Source: Mucor racemosus (Eukaryota > Mucoromycota > Mucoromycetes > Mucorales > Mucoraceae). From it: a stretch of DNA of 64,000 nucleotides. The translations under genes and the position numbers were made by a program. This document shows positions 23,796 to 35,814 of the stretch, piece after piece. Numbering within the stretch: position 1 is the stretch's first letter; every line of letters starts with the position of its first letter. The stretch lies in assembly GCA_027405735.1 (NCBI GenBank), contig JAPEHQ010000002.1:310001-374000 (forward strand), given 5' to 3'. The notes under the pieces are model-generated. The model did not search any database. It saw only the letters and a program-made list of their open reading frames with translations, and had not been told where the DNA came from.

Positions 23796-25002
23796 ATATA
23801 ACGGTATTTCAGGTATATTCTTAAAATATTTAGTTTGAGATTAGTTATAGAAAAGGGGGCATGTTCTGATTTTGAGAATCGGAAACGGTAAAAATCATCG
23901 TTTTGGAGGATTTGCTAAAAGGTGTAAACTCGTACCGCTCTGGAGTAATTTTGATTCTGTCTTATGCTTTATTTACTCAAATTAAATTGATTTTAATCAA
24001 CAAATCTGTTACTTTGAATTACTCGCTCCCAAAAAAGTAGAAATTATGTATTCGTAAATGACACTGCTACTGTATGTGTGTTATATTTGCATATATAAAT
24101 GTACCTGAAATCGTAGTTTAAATATGACAATAAACTATGCCCTAACATAATTTATTAGCATATGTGTCATATAAACATTGTAAATGATTACCCTGATAAT
24201 CACATAAGCTAAGTTCTGATAATTTAGACTTACAATAAAAGATATAAAATAAAGAATATTAATAGTTAGTGTTGCCAAGAGCAATCAAAGACTTTGAACT
24301 GATCATCTATATCTGAATATATAATTACATTAGCATAAGTGAGGATGACACTAAAACTTAGTATGAGAACACTGTTCTAGTGTTCTAGACAGATGTGTAA
24401 GCAATCCTTAAATCAAATATAAATAGCAGTAGACATTTACCCTTCATTTAATTCCCCCATCTTGTTTTTATATTTAATAAAGATTGACCAATTCTCACGT
24501 ACTCATCTTTCTCTATTATTTATACTTACAACAATGTGGGCCCACCTTTTTTTTTGATAAACTATAGATCAATTGCATTCTATGTGTATAAATAATAGGA
24601 CTAGTTAACATCCCTGCATTTCTGTTTGACCAAAGAAAATATCCAATTTTCATTAAGAAGCTATCATTCGTACTATTTCATGGTTTCGTTTCTCATCATC
24701 CATGTGATATTCTACAGTTTTTAAGATCGTTTTCCTGTTTTGCCTCAGTCAACGTCTCCTTTCGGTTTTCAGGCAACTACAATATTTCGAATAAATAGTT
24801 AACAACTATCTGGTAAATGTTTGAAATATGAACATGTTTTTTTTTGGCGCTATAGTTTGTTTAAATACTGTACAAAACATAAAGTCTGAATCTTATAATG
24901 AATAATACACTGGTACATTAAAGCGAATAATTTATTTACACTGCATCAAATTCAGGAAAATAAAGATACTATAGATTTTTTTAAGGATATATCTATTATC
25001 AA
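23796..25002. other. Intergenic, no gene seen
   Basis: AT-rich spacer between palindrome 2 and the P450 remnant; nothing recognisable on either strand. Confidence 0.4.
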
Positions 25003-25662
25003 TTATACCAAGATAGTTGAACGTCTTGTGAATTTAACTTGGTACGGAAGAGGTAAAATAGTTATGCCTCCATTCTCTGCACCGTCCAAGTCAGGTAATT
25101 TGGATAAAGAAGTCTGTTCAATGAAACATCTTGACAGAACTTGAATAAATGTGTAAAAGAGTTCTGTTTCGGCCTGATAAAATTTAATTAATGAACTATT
25201 AAGAGTGTTGGTATCGATTATTTATACTTACCAAGTGAATGCCGGCACAGATGCGTCTTCCCCAACCAAAGTTAAAGTGGTCTCGATCTTCAAGTTTCCC
25301 ACTTGCAGCGGAATGCATTGATTTTGTATTCGGTAAAAATCTTTCAGGATTGAACTCCTCGGGGTTTTCGTAAGAATCAGGATTTTTATGAATACTCATC
25401 ATACCAGTACTTAGAATACTTCCTTTTGGTAATAAATAACCATCCACTATTACTATATAATAGTACATAGAAATGTTTTAACATATTATATTCTCTTGAG
25501 GATATTTGAAATTACATACCATCTTCAACTACACTGTGAGCAAGTCCAAAGAAAGTGATGGATCTATAGCGCATACATTCTCTAATCACGGCAAAGCAAT
25601 ATGGTACATTTGTCCGTTCATCATAATCAGGAATTCGGCCATTAGTAGATGATACAAATTTC
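25003..25662 (-). pseudogene. Cytochrome P450, C-terminal three exons only
   Basis: Minus-strand exons 25662-25520, 25446-25232 and 25173-25003 join in frame across introns of 73 and 58 nt with good GT-AG signals. They encode the helix-K ExxR motif (ECMR), then SVVEDVDGYLLPKGS, the PERF signature (FNPERFLP), the heme loop FGWGRRICAG with its Cys ligand, HLAETELFYTF and a stop at 25003. These are heme-binding and folding elements of an ER-anchored monooxygenase. The N-terminal two thirds, including the membrane anchor and helix-I oxygen-binding motif, should lie at 25663-26600, but that sequence is AT-rich with stops in all frames and no exon was found. The reading is a 5'-truncated remnant; the surviving exons carry no stop or frameshift, so the loss may be recent or an assembly effect. 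P450 clan not assigned. Confidence 0.8.
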
Positions 25663-26627
25663 CTGCATTAACCAAACAGTTTTTAAGTGCATTATTCACA
25701 GTTTTCGCATGATGGTTATCGAGCTGAAATGTGAAAGCTCGAGGCAATACATCACTTTTTTATTGCAGCTACTAGATGTAGATTGCCAAAAAAAAAAATT
25801 CTAAAAATCAATCGCTGAATGCATCTAAAACCAATTAAAATAACCTGCAACACACACTAAATGTCAAGGATTTATGAAATATGCCTTTACCAATTTTATA
25901 AATGTTGAATCTGTTTATTTTGTGCCTATGGATTGAATTTTTTAATATTCTTTGAAGACCAAAACCCGCTTTAATGTAAATTTCTAAAGAAAATGCATAT
26001 CAAACATGTAGAAATAAAATGATGTTTTAACATAAATATTTCATATTGGAGACTTATAGCTCCAGTAATCAATTTTCACTGTAAAAACCCTTTAAAAGCT
26101 CAATATTTTCACAAATCAAGCACGTTTACTCTGGTAAACTGAGTTATAAAAGCAATATCTGTTTACTTCAATATATAAATATGTTAAGGTATGTGTTTAT
26201 ATCATATTAACTCGGCTCAACGCACTTTCGATGATCAATGCTTTTGTTAAACGGTAAGTAGTACCTTTTTCAAGCTTTAGTGCTATTTTGAGCCAAAAGT
26301 TTCGACTAACTCTGGGCCGCTATCCAATCATAGACAAAAAAACATTACGGAAACATTACAACAAAACCTTACTACAAAATCAAAATACTTGGTGCAGGGC
26401 AACTAAGGGCAATCCCACTTTTCAATGCAAGTGAAATGCAGAATTCTGAGCCACCATACTATTGGTCAAATTACCATTCAGTCTTCTCAATATACATTTT
26501 GAGGCAGCCTCTGTTGAGACTGATTGAGACTGCCAATGAGAAAAAAAAATTGAAGAAAACACCACCACACTAAATAACTTCTTTCAACCAAACGTTTATA
26601 ATACGGAAGGTTTGATTACATAACATT
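25663..26627. other. Spacer between P450 remnant and sirtuin
   Basis: Expected site of the missing P450 exons, but no coding frame was seen. The last 350 bases are less AT-rich and form the promoter side of the sirtuin gene; TTTATAATACGG at about 26596 is a possible TATA-like element. Confidence 0.4.
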
Positions 26628-28747
26628 ATGAATGGCGAAGATGAGAATCAGCCCATGGGAAGCCAAGATCTTCCTATGAAAAAGCGCTTCTCTAGTGAAC
26701 ATAATATCAAAGAACAAGGAACTGAAGAACATTTGTCTAAAAAAGCAAAGTTAGAAGGTAAAATTGTATATACAAAATTAAAAAATCAAATGTTTATATA
26801 TTTCCAAAATAGTAACAAATGAAGATGATCCTGCACCTACAGGGTCACTTTCAATTAATGATCATGAATTTGATGATTATAATGAAGATTCAGATCAAGA
26901 TTGGGCTTCAGGTGGTGCCAGTGATAGTGATAGTGAAGATATTTTGATTGACCATGGTATCTTGTCACACCCTGCATTTCATGTAGAAGAAGACAGCTTG
27001 GGTGATGTTGATGTTGATGGCCCTGAAGATGAGGGACAATACCAACTTTGTATGTAAAAATATCTAGTTTTATATATATGCTCTTTTTTATCTAATTGTT
27101 GTGAATAGCTTGGGAGCCTTTTACTGATGAAGAAATGGAAAAATTGCAGGATGAAGCTAGAGAAATGGGATTGATGAAATTTATCGAAAAATATGTTATT
27201 CAACAATCTGTTCCAATTCCAAAAATGTTGGAAGCATTTAACATTTACATGGTAAAAAACATATTTATGCATTTTAAATTTTGTTATTGACATTTTTCCA
27301 TTATTTAAGCATCCCAAGGCAGCCATGTTGGCCACAGATTTAGAATTACTTCCAATCTTGAAGAGTGTTATTACTCGTTATTTACGTAAAAGGCGTAGAT
27401 TAGATTATGTCAATACATTGGATGATGTAGCTCATCTATTGAGTAAAGCCAACAATATTATGATAGTGACAGGCGCAGGTGTCTCTGTTTCTTGCGGTAT
27501 TCCAGATTTTAGATCAGAAAAGGGTATTTACTCTCGATTACAAGAATATCAATTAGACGATCCTCAACAAATGTTTGATATTGAATACTTTCGTGAATCT
27601 CCCGAAATATTTTATTCATTTGCAAAAGAGCTTTATCCTGCTAAATATCAACCTAGCCCAAGTCATTTATTCGTGAAATTAGTAGAAGATAAAGGAAAAT
27701 TGCTTAGAAACTACACTCAAAATATTGATACTTTGGAGCACAAAACTAATATTAAGCGTGTTGTCAATTGTCATGGAAGCTTCGCTACAGCAAGCTGCGT
27801 TACTTGTGGATATAAAGTTGATGGTAAAGAAATTGAAGATTTCATCATGGAACAAAAAGTACCACCTTGTCCAAAATGTCTACAAGCAAAACCTGATCAA
27901 TGTCAAAATGATTCAGATTCAGATGATGATGATAATGGCCATAGTAACAAAGGAGTATCTATCATGAAACCTGTACGTATTTTGACTTTTGTGTAATCTC
28001 CAAGTATTCAATTGAATATTTTGATTTAGGATATCACTTTCTTTGGAGAGCGACTCCCCGCTGAATTTGACAATTTATTAGCTGTAGATACAGAACAAGT
28101 AGATTTACTAATTGTTATGGGATCTTCACTCAAAGTATCGCCTGTATCTGAGATTATGTCTCAAATACCTCACAGTGTGCCTCAAATTCTTATCAATCGC
28201 ACACCAATTACTCATATGACATTTGATATTCAGTTACTCGGCGATAGTGATGTTATTGTCCCTGAATTATGCCGTATGCTGAATTGGGATTTGAGACACC
28301 AAAAATTACCAGGCGGTAGTGCCTTGAGCGATGAGAGTATTCGTTTAAGTCGTGAAGGAGATGGTGATTTATTAGAAATTGTGGACGAAGAAACAAAGCA
28401 AATCAAGCATACTGAAAATAAGATTTGGAAATATATGAGAGATGGCCTTTATACCTTCCCCGGTGCTGTAGTTGACCCAAAATATATCAAAAATGAACGG
28501 TAAGGCATACCTGCACTTTGGACGTTGTAAATATTTATGCATTTTTATATATAGGTACGACGAAAGAGGTAGTTTAGGCAGTGAAAGCGATGACAGCGAT
28601 GACAGTGATGATGAGAATGGGGAGCAAGAAAAAAAATCTGGTTTAATTGCTGCTGATGAAATCAAGAAAGATACAGAAAATAATGAACAAGTCAATGACA
28701 ATTTGAAGCAAGAGGAAAATGAGCTTAATGCTATTAACACTAATTAG
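26628..28747 (+). CDS. NAD-dependent protein deacetylase, SIRT1/Sir2 class
   Basis: Six exons: 26628-26757, 26813-27049, 27109-27251, 27310-27972, 28030-28499 and 28555-28747, all GT-AG and frame-consistent, giving 611 residues. Visible are an acidic Asp/Ser-rich N-terminus (about 45-95), the Sir2 helical entry (WEPFTDEEMEKL), the NAD loop TGAGVSVSCGIPDFRS (near 224), YTQNIDTLE (near 305), the catalytic His in NCHGSF (near 325), zinc Cys pairs CVTC and CPKC with an acidic insert after them, GSSLKVSPV and LINR (C-terminal NAD contacts), and an acidic Ser/Asp tail. Family members couple NAD hydrolysis to removal of acetyl groups from histone and non-histone lysines, producing nicotinamide and O-acetyl-ADP-ribose, mainly in the nucleus. 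All catalytic residues are intact. Yeast SIR2/HST1 and human SIRT1 are the closest named relatives by motif; orthology is not resolved. Confidence 0.93.
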
Positions 28748-29915
28748 ATATAAATATGTACATAAAACCTTTTTTTTTTTTATTTTTTTTTTTATAAATT
28801 TTTATTTCATGATCAGGTTAATTCCACATCTCTTTAAGGGATTTTTTTAACGTCCATAAAAGTAAATAAAGTTATGAATAAAGTACAGAGTGATTTTCTA
28901 GGATGTAAATATCATGCTGATATTTTTAGTTGTACGTTAAAAACTATAAAGAGATTTTTTTGAAGTGCTTGAATACATATTGCATGAAAATAGGCCCTCG
29001 CGGAAATTAAAAGATGTAACGACGAAGAATTCATAATCCATCTTCATCCCTTTGTGAAATCACTTCATAAATTGCATGGTAAATTACGTCTGTGTACTAA
29101 TAATAGTATGTTTAGAACTTGATATTACATCGAACAGTCAAAATTTTAGACAAAAAGTGCTCTCCAAATAAGATAATCAAAAATTATAGCTTTAAAGTAA
29201 GTTTTGATTCAAAAAGCTTGATATAAAAACCAATAAAAATAGACAAATTATTGACAGAATGATCATTTCCTTGCCTGTATGATGGAAACGCCTGTAATTC
29301 AACTCTTTTACTTTATATATTGATCCAATTAGTAATTCCTGAAATATCCATGTCCGAAAGCTGTAGGATTTTAACTCTTTAATCATACTTTGGAATCGTT
29401 AATTAACATCCATCATATGTCCTTATATGCTAGTATATGTAGTAATATATATGTTATTTATTTCCTTATTTTTTTGTTTATTACTTCTTTGTCTTGCCGT
29501 AATTGTATGTTGATTTCAATTCAATGAACATCCTTTAATAAAAAAAAATCAATCATCTGCTTCTTCTTCAAGACCAAAACGATCAATAACCCGATTTTTT
29601 ATCAAAAAAAAATTTCTGTTAACTTAATCTAAAGGTGAGTTTACTAAAAAAAAATTAATCAAAAAAGTTTTTTCTTTCAGAAAGTACCATCATGGCATGA
29701 TTACGCCAATGTCCCTATCTATTTTCGTCTTTATTGGTGACTTTATCATCATGTAAATACTCCACAAATACTCCAAATTAGGCAACATAATCTTTCGACT
29801 GTGCAACCTTGCAGCAAAGCAATTGCTCTGCTAAATCGGAATAGAGGGAGCAAAAAAACCTAAAATCTTTTAAAATATAGTCCTTATAATGTAAGTTAGT
29901 CGGAATTTTAATTAT
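28748..29915. other. Intergenic, no gene seen
   Basis: 3' flank of the sirtuin with T-rich runs near 28770-28800, then AT-rich DNA up to the SAC3 promoter. A 64-aa minus frame at 29192-29386 has no motif. Confidence 0.4.
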
Positions 29916-29923
29916 TATAAAAG
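29916..29923 (+). promoter_or_regulatory. TATA box of the SAC3 gene
   Basis: TATAAAAG preceding both candidate start codons (29995 and 30097). With usual spacing, transcription would begin near 29946, inside the hairpin at 29936-29954. Confidence 0.5.
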
Positions 29924-29935
29924 GTCCGGTGAACT

Positions 29936-29954
29936 TCCCGGAATTGCTCCGGGA
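29936..29954. repeat. GC-rich inverted repeat at the expected SAC3 transcription start
   Basis: TCCCGGA (29936-29942) and TCCGGGA (29948-29954) are perfect 7-bp inverted repeats around a 5-base spacer, in otherwise AT-rich DNA. It could be a binding site for a dimeric regulator or a 5' leader hairpin; the role is inferred from position only. Confidence 0.45.
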
Positions 29955-30096
29955 GGTTCGAATGATACCATAGGTTATTTGAATATTCCTAATCATGCTT
30001 CTTCCTTTGAGCGCGTCACAAGCAAGGAGTAGAATTAATCTTTTGCACTACTATTTGAACAGCCAAAGCGCTTTTTCGTCTTTAACCAACTTTTAC

Positions 30097-33000
30097 ATGT
30101 TTGCTCAACAATCGAATCAAATACCGCCTCTAAACCAGCGTATGGATACTCCAGTGAAAAAATCAGTATTTCAACGTAACGACAATACGCCATTCTTTAA
30201 TCAAAATACTGGTAATCAAAACATGTTTTCCAATCAAACTAATATGTTTGGAAACAAGCATGTTAATAATTACAAATTAAACTCGGTGTTCTCGAACCAA
30301 CGTACTGATAGTAATAATAACCATAATTCAATGTTTTCTAATCAACAAACTGATAATAATCAAAACCGTATTTTTCCAAATCAACGTGGAAGAGGTCGTG
30401 GTCGAGGAAATGCATTCAGTAATAATAGTAATAGAGGCCGAAAATCTTGGGGCCAAAATAATCAAACTGCATTCAACCATTTTCAGCAAGCCCAACAATC
30501 TCAAGAGCAGCCTCAACATCAGGCATTTCAACAACAACAGCAACAACAACCAGTTCAGAATCAATCTGCTTCTCTTCATCAACAACAACAACAACAACAA
30601 CAACATCAACCGAAACAACCACGTCAAAAGCGTCAACAACAACAACAAGTTCAACGTCAAAAAACTCAGCATCAACAATCAGAGCAATCCAATATGAAGC
30701 AAGTTACTGCAGCCGAAAGAGCAAAGCGTTTTGGTAGCACGGACAAGAGTGATCTTTATAATCAAGTTAGTAATACTTTTCTTACATTTCTTACTCAAAT
30801 TTTCTCTTTACATTCAACTGTTGCTTCTTCAACACGCCCCTTTTCTTCGTTCGAGATTGACGCTATGTATATTATATTGAACATTGATGAAATCAACATT
30901 TTAATTTATACCAAAAAGAAGATTTGCAGTGGAAAATAATACATGTATATTAACAATTTTTATTAACAATTTTTATTTTTACTTTATATTTATTTATAGC
31001 TCAAGAAGATGCGTATTCAAGAACGACAACAAGCTATTGAAAACGGTCTCCTTCCAGATCCTGAGAATCCTACTACTCTTAATGAAGCTATTTCTTTTCG
31101 TGGTACTTGTGCTTCGAAATGTCCAGAATTTGAAATAGCTGAAAGAGATTATCAAAACCTTCTGGAACCATTTGAAAAAGGTGAAGAAGGCAACGTTGAC
31201 CCTGAGAAATGTATTAAAGCTTACAGAAGATCCGCTGCCGGCGTTGAGCAACCATTACCATCAGATGTCAGAACTCCTGATGCCTTACTTGTAAGTTGAA
31301 TCCGGTTTTATATTGTAACGTTTACTTAAAAATTTGCATTATTTAGAGTACATTGGATTACTTGATTGATGAAGTATTAAGTAACAATACCTTGGAACAA
31401 TGCCATGCCTTTGTTCGTGATCGTACTCGTTCAATTCGTCAAGATTTTACATTACAAAATTTGAGAGATATCACTGCTGTTACTGCTCATGAACGCATTG
31501 CTCGATTTCACATACTATGTGTGCATGAAATGTGTGAAGTTGGTCAATTTAGTATGCAACAAGAATTGGAACAATTAAACAAAGGCAAGTGATTATCGCT
31601 AATGTATCAATCATATAAATATGCGTCTAATAACTATCATTACAGTCTTATTGAGTCTTATGGAATTTTATGATGATTTAAGAGAAGAAGGTGTCGAAAG
31701 TGAAAACGAAGCAGAATTCCGTGCTTATCATTTACTTAGTCATATTCGGGATCAAGATGTTGCACGTCAAGCACAAACATTACCTATTCACATTTTCAGA
31801 CATCCTTATATGAAAAAAGCACTTCAATTACATGCATTATCACAAAGAAACAATGAAATCATGGAAACTTCATCAAGACGTAACAAACCAGAAAATGTAG
31901 AAGCAAGCCAAAATTACTATTCTAAACTTTTCAAACTGATTGCTGATGACGAGACATCTTTTTTAATGGCTTGTATGATGGAATGTCATTTTCCAGATAT
32001 TCGTAAAGGTGCATTAAAGGCCATGAATACTGCTTACATGATTAAAGCTGGTGGTGTCCAAGCAGAAGATATCCGTCGAGTTTTAGCTTATGATAATATC
32101 AAGCAATTGTTGGAAGAAGTAACTTTATATGGTATTTTTGTGGATATGTCTTTAGGGGAACCAACTATTTGTTTCGGACAAAAGCACTATCGTACTAAAG
32201 TAGCTGTATTTAGAGGTATATTTTCACTTGTTTGCTTTTGGTTTACAAATTACTGATTGTTAATTTTAGAACCATTATCTAATCCTGTACAAACAAGATC
32301 AAATATTTTGGTTGAGCCCAAGAAATCCGGACGATCATTCCGTGAAATTATCAATGGTGCTGAACCCAATATTGCTATCAAATCAAGTAATATTCATCCT
32401 ATTACCCCATCAAATGCTTCGCCGTTTAATTCGTGGATGAATATGAGTACTTCTCCAGCCATGAGAAATGACGAAGGATTATCACAAACAGAGCAAAAGC
32501 AAAAACAATTGGAATTGGAAACCATACGCACTAAAGCAGCTGCAGCAGAGGCACAACTTTCAAAAGAAAGAAAAAGGGTGGAAGCTGCTATGGAAAAGAA
32601 ACGACAAGAGGAAGCTGAAAAGCAAGCTTTGAAGCTTCAAGAACAGCAAAGAATCTTGGAAGAGCAGGAAGAACAAGAGCGAAAATTGCTTGAAATTGAG
32701 GAAATCAAAAAGGAAATATTGAAACGGGAGGAGCAGCAAAGAATCTCGAGAGAACAAGAGCGTATAAAGCGGGAAAAAGAGGAACAACTCAAGCAAAAAC
32801 AACAAATAGAACTCATGCGCAAAGAAAATGAAGCTGCAGAAGCTGACAGACGAGAGCAATTACATCGCAAGAAGCTGCAAGCGCTTTTGGAGAAAATGCA
32901 GCGCCAACGTATTTTAAGGGCTAAACATTGTATCAAACAAAAAATTACACCTTACATCCATCGTGTTCGTGAACGCATTGAAAAACGAGATAAAGCAGCT

Positions 33001-33963
33001 TTAGAACGTCGTCGTATGTGGCATTTCAATTTATTAGTGGGTACTGAAAACCCTTATTCATCTGTAAAAATCTCCAATCCAAAATGTTTGCACTCTACAT
33101 CTGAGGGGATCCGAAAAAGAGTTGGTAAATGTTTATCGGCTGAGCAATATGCATTAGAAAATTTAAAGCAGGTAAATTTTTCGATCTTTCATCAATATAT
33201 ATTGTTATCTAATAATATTTAAAAGCCTTTAAATGATCATCAATCAGAGATTTGGCGAACAGAAAACTTCTCTTTGAATATCTACCCTCGAATTAAAGAT
33301 AAAATGGTCCAAAAAAATACACAAGAAACAACATGCAAACTAGAATGGCAATTGCTTATACATGTCGCTGATGAACAACTGGATTCATCTAACTGGTTTT
33401 GTAAAAAATTTGGCCTTGATGATGAATTCCATAGTAGAAAGGATCGGTATCAAGATTTAATTATTACCTCTCGTATGATTACTCCAGGCTTTGATTTACC
33501 TAGTAAATGGGTTGACGAAACTGGGGCAATTATATTTTCATTACCTGAATCAAAAGAGGAGAAATCTCATCAAGAAATGTGAGTTTTTGATTATTCTATT
33601 CAGCAATATTGAAAGCTAACTATTTTCATAAAATAGTGTTGACTACTGGAGCGAAAACAAAAGAAGATTGGATAAATTGACTGCAAATATACAAAAATAT
33701 AACCCTGAAAAGCAAATTCCCATCTTATTTACATACTTCCCTGATAACACTGACACCCGATCCACATTAGAAAAGGTAAGCTTTCATAATTGTTCATGTA
33801 GATCAAGAAATTAATTGATTTTTGTTTGATATAGATACCAACAAACATGGGACTCGGCTCTAACTCATTCATTAGCGATTACCACCTTTTATTTATGAAC
33901 CCACTTACAATTACAAACCGTATTATTGATGAAGTTAATTGGTTGAGTGCACACTCTTTATAA
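30097..33963 (+). CDS. SAC3: SAC3/GANP mRNA export factor (TREX-2 scaffold)
   Basis: Eight exons: 30097-30765, 31000-31290, 31347-31584, 31646-32215, 32270-33171, 33226-33578, 33637-33775 and 33835-33963, giving 1096 residues. The intron after exon 3 uses a GC donor (GCAAGT at 31585). Residues 1-190 are Asn/Gln-rich with FSNQ/FPNQ repeats and a GRGRGRG patch, suiting nuclear-pore association. About 225-590 is the SAC3/GANP core (SFRGTCASKCPEFEIAERD, YLIDEV, FVRDRTRSIRQDF, then the PCI-like part with IHIFRHPYMKKALQL). About 660-830 is a long Glu/Gln/Lys coiled coil running into a helix (RVRERIEKRDKAALERRR) like the region that binds Sus1 and centrin. Sac3 bridges SAGA-linked transcription to pores. 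An in-frame upstream ATG at 29995 would add 34 residues; MFAQQSNQ at 30097 is preferred because the upstream part looks like leader. Confidence 0.92.
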
Positions 33964-34551
33964 ATAAATAAAATCTATGATAAATATTGTAACATATGTA
34001 CCATGCATTTTGAACAATTACTGTATTTGGTAGTAGATTAAAAGCTAGAAAGGAAAATAATAAAAGTTGCATAAATGGCTTTGTATAGATATTAATCGGC
34101 ATATATATACTTGTTAGTCATGTATTTAAAGGAGGTTACTTTTGCATGATATTTACATAAATTGCAGGGCATTCAAATTTAAATTATATTTCGTCAAAAC
34201 GTTACACTCCATCAAAAACTTTTTCTGAAAAAATAAGTTCTGCAGCAGTTTTTATCTGAATAGTCATGGATTTACATGGAACTTGTTGCTACGATGATGA
34301 TGGTACTTTTTGTATAGCTAACATTTCTTTGGAGATATGGTCGTTTATAAACTTGCAAAAGCTTCAAAAGCAACAGATGTAACTACTGCGGATTGATGAC
34401 AATGTCATCTACTGTCTACTGTCTACTACTCCCTACGCCTTCTTTTTATCAGCAGTAATAAATCATTTTTTATAAAATTAATTTTTATACCTAACAAAAG
34501 AAAGGATTACACTTTTTTGGTAGTTTTTTTCACATATAGTTGTTGAATATA
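33964..34551. other. Intergenic, 3' of SAC3
   Basis: TAAATAAATAAAATC overlapping the SAC3 stop supplies a likely polyadenylation signal. Nothing else recognisable before the MITE at 34552. Confidence 0.45.
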
Positions 34552-35012
34552 CAGTCGTGATTCAATTTAATAATGGATTCAAAAATAAGGGATTTTCGAT
34601 TTATTAAAGGACACTTTGAAATCTCCCATTTTTTTTTCGTAATTTTAGTGCTTAAATCCACTGAATCGATTCTGTGGATAACGGACAATTTCGTTTCTCT
34701 CGGTATTTAGACGAAAACAGCTTGATCTGGTGGCCATGAAGTTAGAAGGAATATGGAGAATAACCAAATCAAGTGCCTAATTCACCTCAGTTTTTGTTAA
34801 ATTTCTTGTTTTCCTCTGTTTAATTCAGTTGCTCGAAAGTAAAAAACTTTTATTATTAACAGTATTATTTAATACTATAAACTAATGATGCCTTTTTATT
34901 CCCATTTTTTGATCCAATATTATGGAAAATGATTTATTTGATTTTGTGGAGAACTTGATTTAGTGGACGCTTTTCTCCCTCCCAATAATTCCACTAAATC
35001 AAATCACGACTG
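34552..35012. mobile_element. Tc1/mariner-type MITE, 461 bp
   Basis: It begins CAGTCGTGATTCAATTTAAT and ends with the imperfect reverse complement (ATTAAATCAAATCACGACTG-like, at 34990-35012), flanked on both sides by TA (34550-34551 and 35013-35014). Terminal inverted repeats of about 25 bp starting CAGT plus TA target duplication are the hallmark of the Tc1/mariner/pogo superfamily. The interior has no transposase frame, so it is non-autonomous. Confidence 0.75.
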
Positions 35013-35027
35013 TATCAATTATTATTA

Positions 35028-35062
35028 TCGAGCCGGGTTTTTCCAGCCAAATTTACTGGTAT
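35028..35062 (+). repeat. 35-bp motif shared with 54260-54294
   Basis: Begins TCGAGCCGGGTTTT and continues CCAGCCAAATTTACT. The two sites differ at only two positions over about 35 bases and both lie in relic-rich DNA, so this is likely a terminus or conserved part of an unrecognised repeat. Confidence 0.55.
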
Positions 35063-35147
35063 AAACTGGACTCGACTACATCCCTAGTGTCAATATGTAA
35101 AACTCTAGTAAATAAATATAAAACACATTACGCTAGCAGAATTTTGA

Positions 35148-35390
35148 TTGATCTATCAGAATTACAATATTACAAATATAGACAGATATAGCAAGTTCTA
35201 TTGTTCAGTAGCTGGTCCCTGTCATCTAGGAACTAATAATGAAGCAGAACTTATAGCAATATTCCTACTGAAACATAACATATTACATATTATATCCATA
35301 TACATGTATCGATTAATAATAATTTATATTGTCACGTCTAATGAATACCTGTTTATTATATCTCATCACACAATCCCAATAACTATGTAA
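35148..35390 (+). pseudogene. RNase H-like retroelement relic
   Basis: An 80-codon frame includes CSVAGPCHLGTNNEAELIAI, matching the RNase H pattern in which a conserved TNN-AE-xA segment carries a catalytic Glu. The sequence after it decays into AT-rich residues. It lies next to an LTR-like repeat (35386-35720) in the same orientation, consistent with a decayed retroelement. No reverse transcriptase or integrase remains nearby. Confidence 0.4.
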
Positions 35391-35720
35391 ACCCACATTT
35401 AATTCATTCTAATAAACGGCACTTTTACGTTGATTTTAATTTACAAAGTCTCGATAGATCATTGATTATATATATATATAATCCATTATGATCAAGGGCC
35501 ATGGACTCTATGAATACACCAATTAGCTACTATCAATATTTATATCTGACAAGAGATATTATTGGCTATGTATGGAATAAGTCTAGTACTTAACCTCTCT
35601 GATGAAAACTATATAAATAGAACATTTATTTACTACAAGAAAGCCCTCAAATAAAATTTAACTTATAAATAAAGCCCAAAACTTGTCTAGTCGAATTCCG
35701 ATAATTGTTTTTTATATGTT
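35386..35720 (+). repeat. LTR-like repeat (family C)
   Basis: 35470-35720 matches 52890-53130 inverted at about 80 percent by eye (ATTATTGGCTATGTATGGA, CTCTGATGAAAACTATATAA, GACATTTATTTA). The first 85 bases match 48143-48220 inverted (CACTTTTACGTTGATTTTAA). A TATATAAATAG promoter motif followed by AATAAA signals within 100 bases gives it the organisation of an LTR. Exact ends and target duplications were not defined. Confidence 0.6.
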
Positions 35721-35814
35721 TTCCGGTGGATATTTATCTAATCCGTAGCTATCCTACAATATATTCAAAAATAAAAGAGTTAACACGAGAATATAACTGC
35801 ACTGGCCGAATATT

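Noticed and set aside
27725..27967. Overlapping plus-strand frame inside the sirtuin
   Set aside because: Shadow of the real exon 4 in another frame; Lys/Met/Ile-rich and without motifs.
29995..30096. ATG at 29995 as the SAC3 start
   Set aside because: In frame, but the added residues look like translated leader and lie only about 50 bases from the likely transcription start; 30097 preferred, not excluded.
30328..30697. Leu-rich minus frame and Asn-rich plus frame in SAC3 exon 1
   Set aside because: Products of reading CAA/CAG glutamine repeats in other frames.
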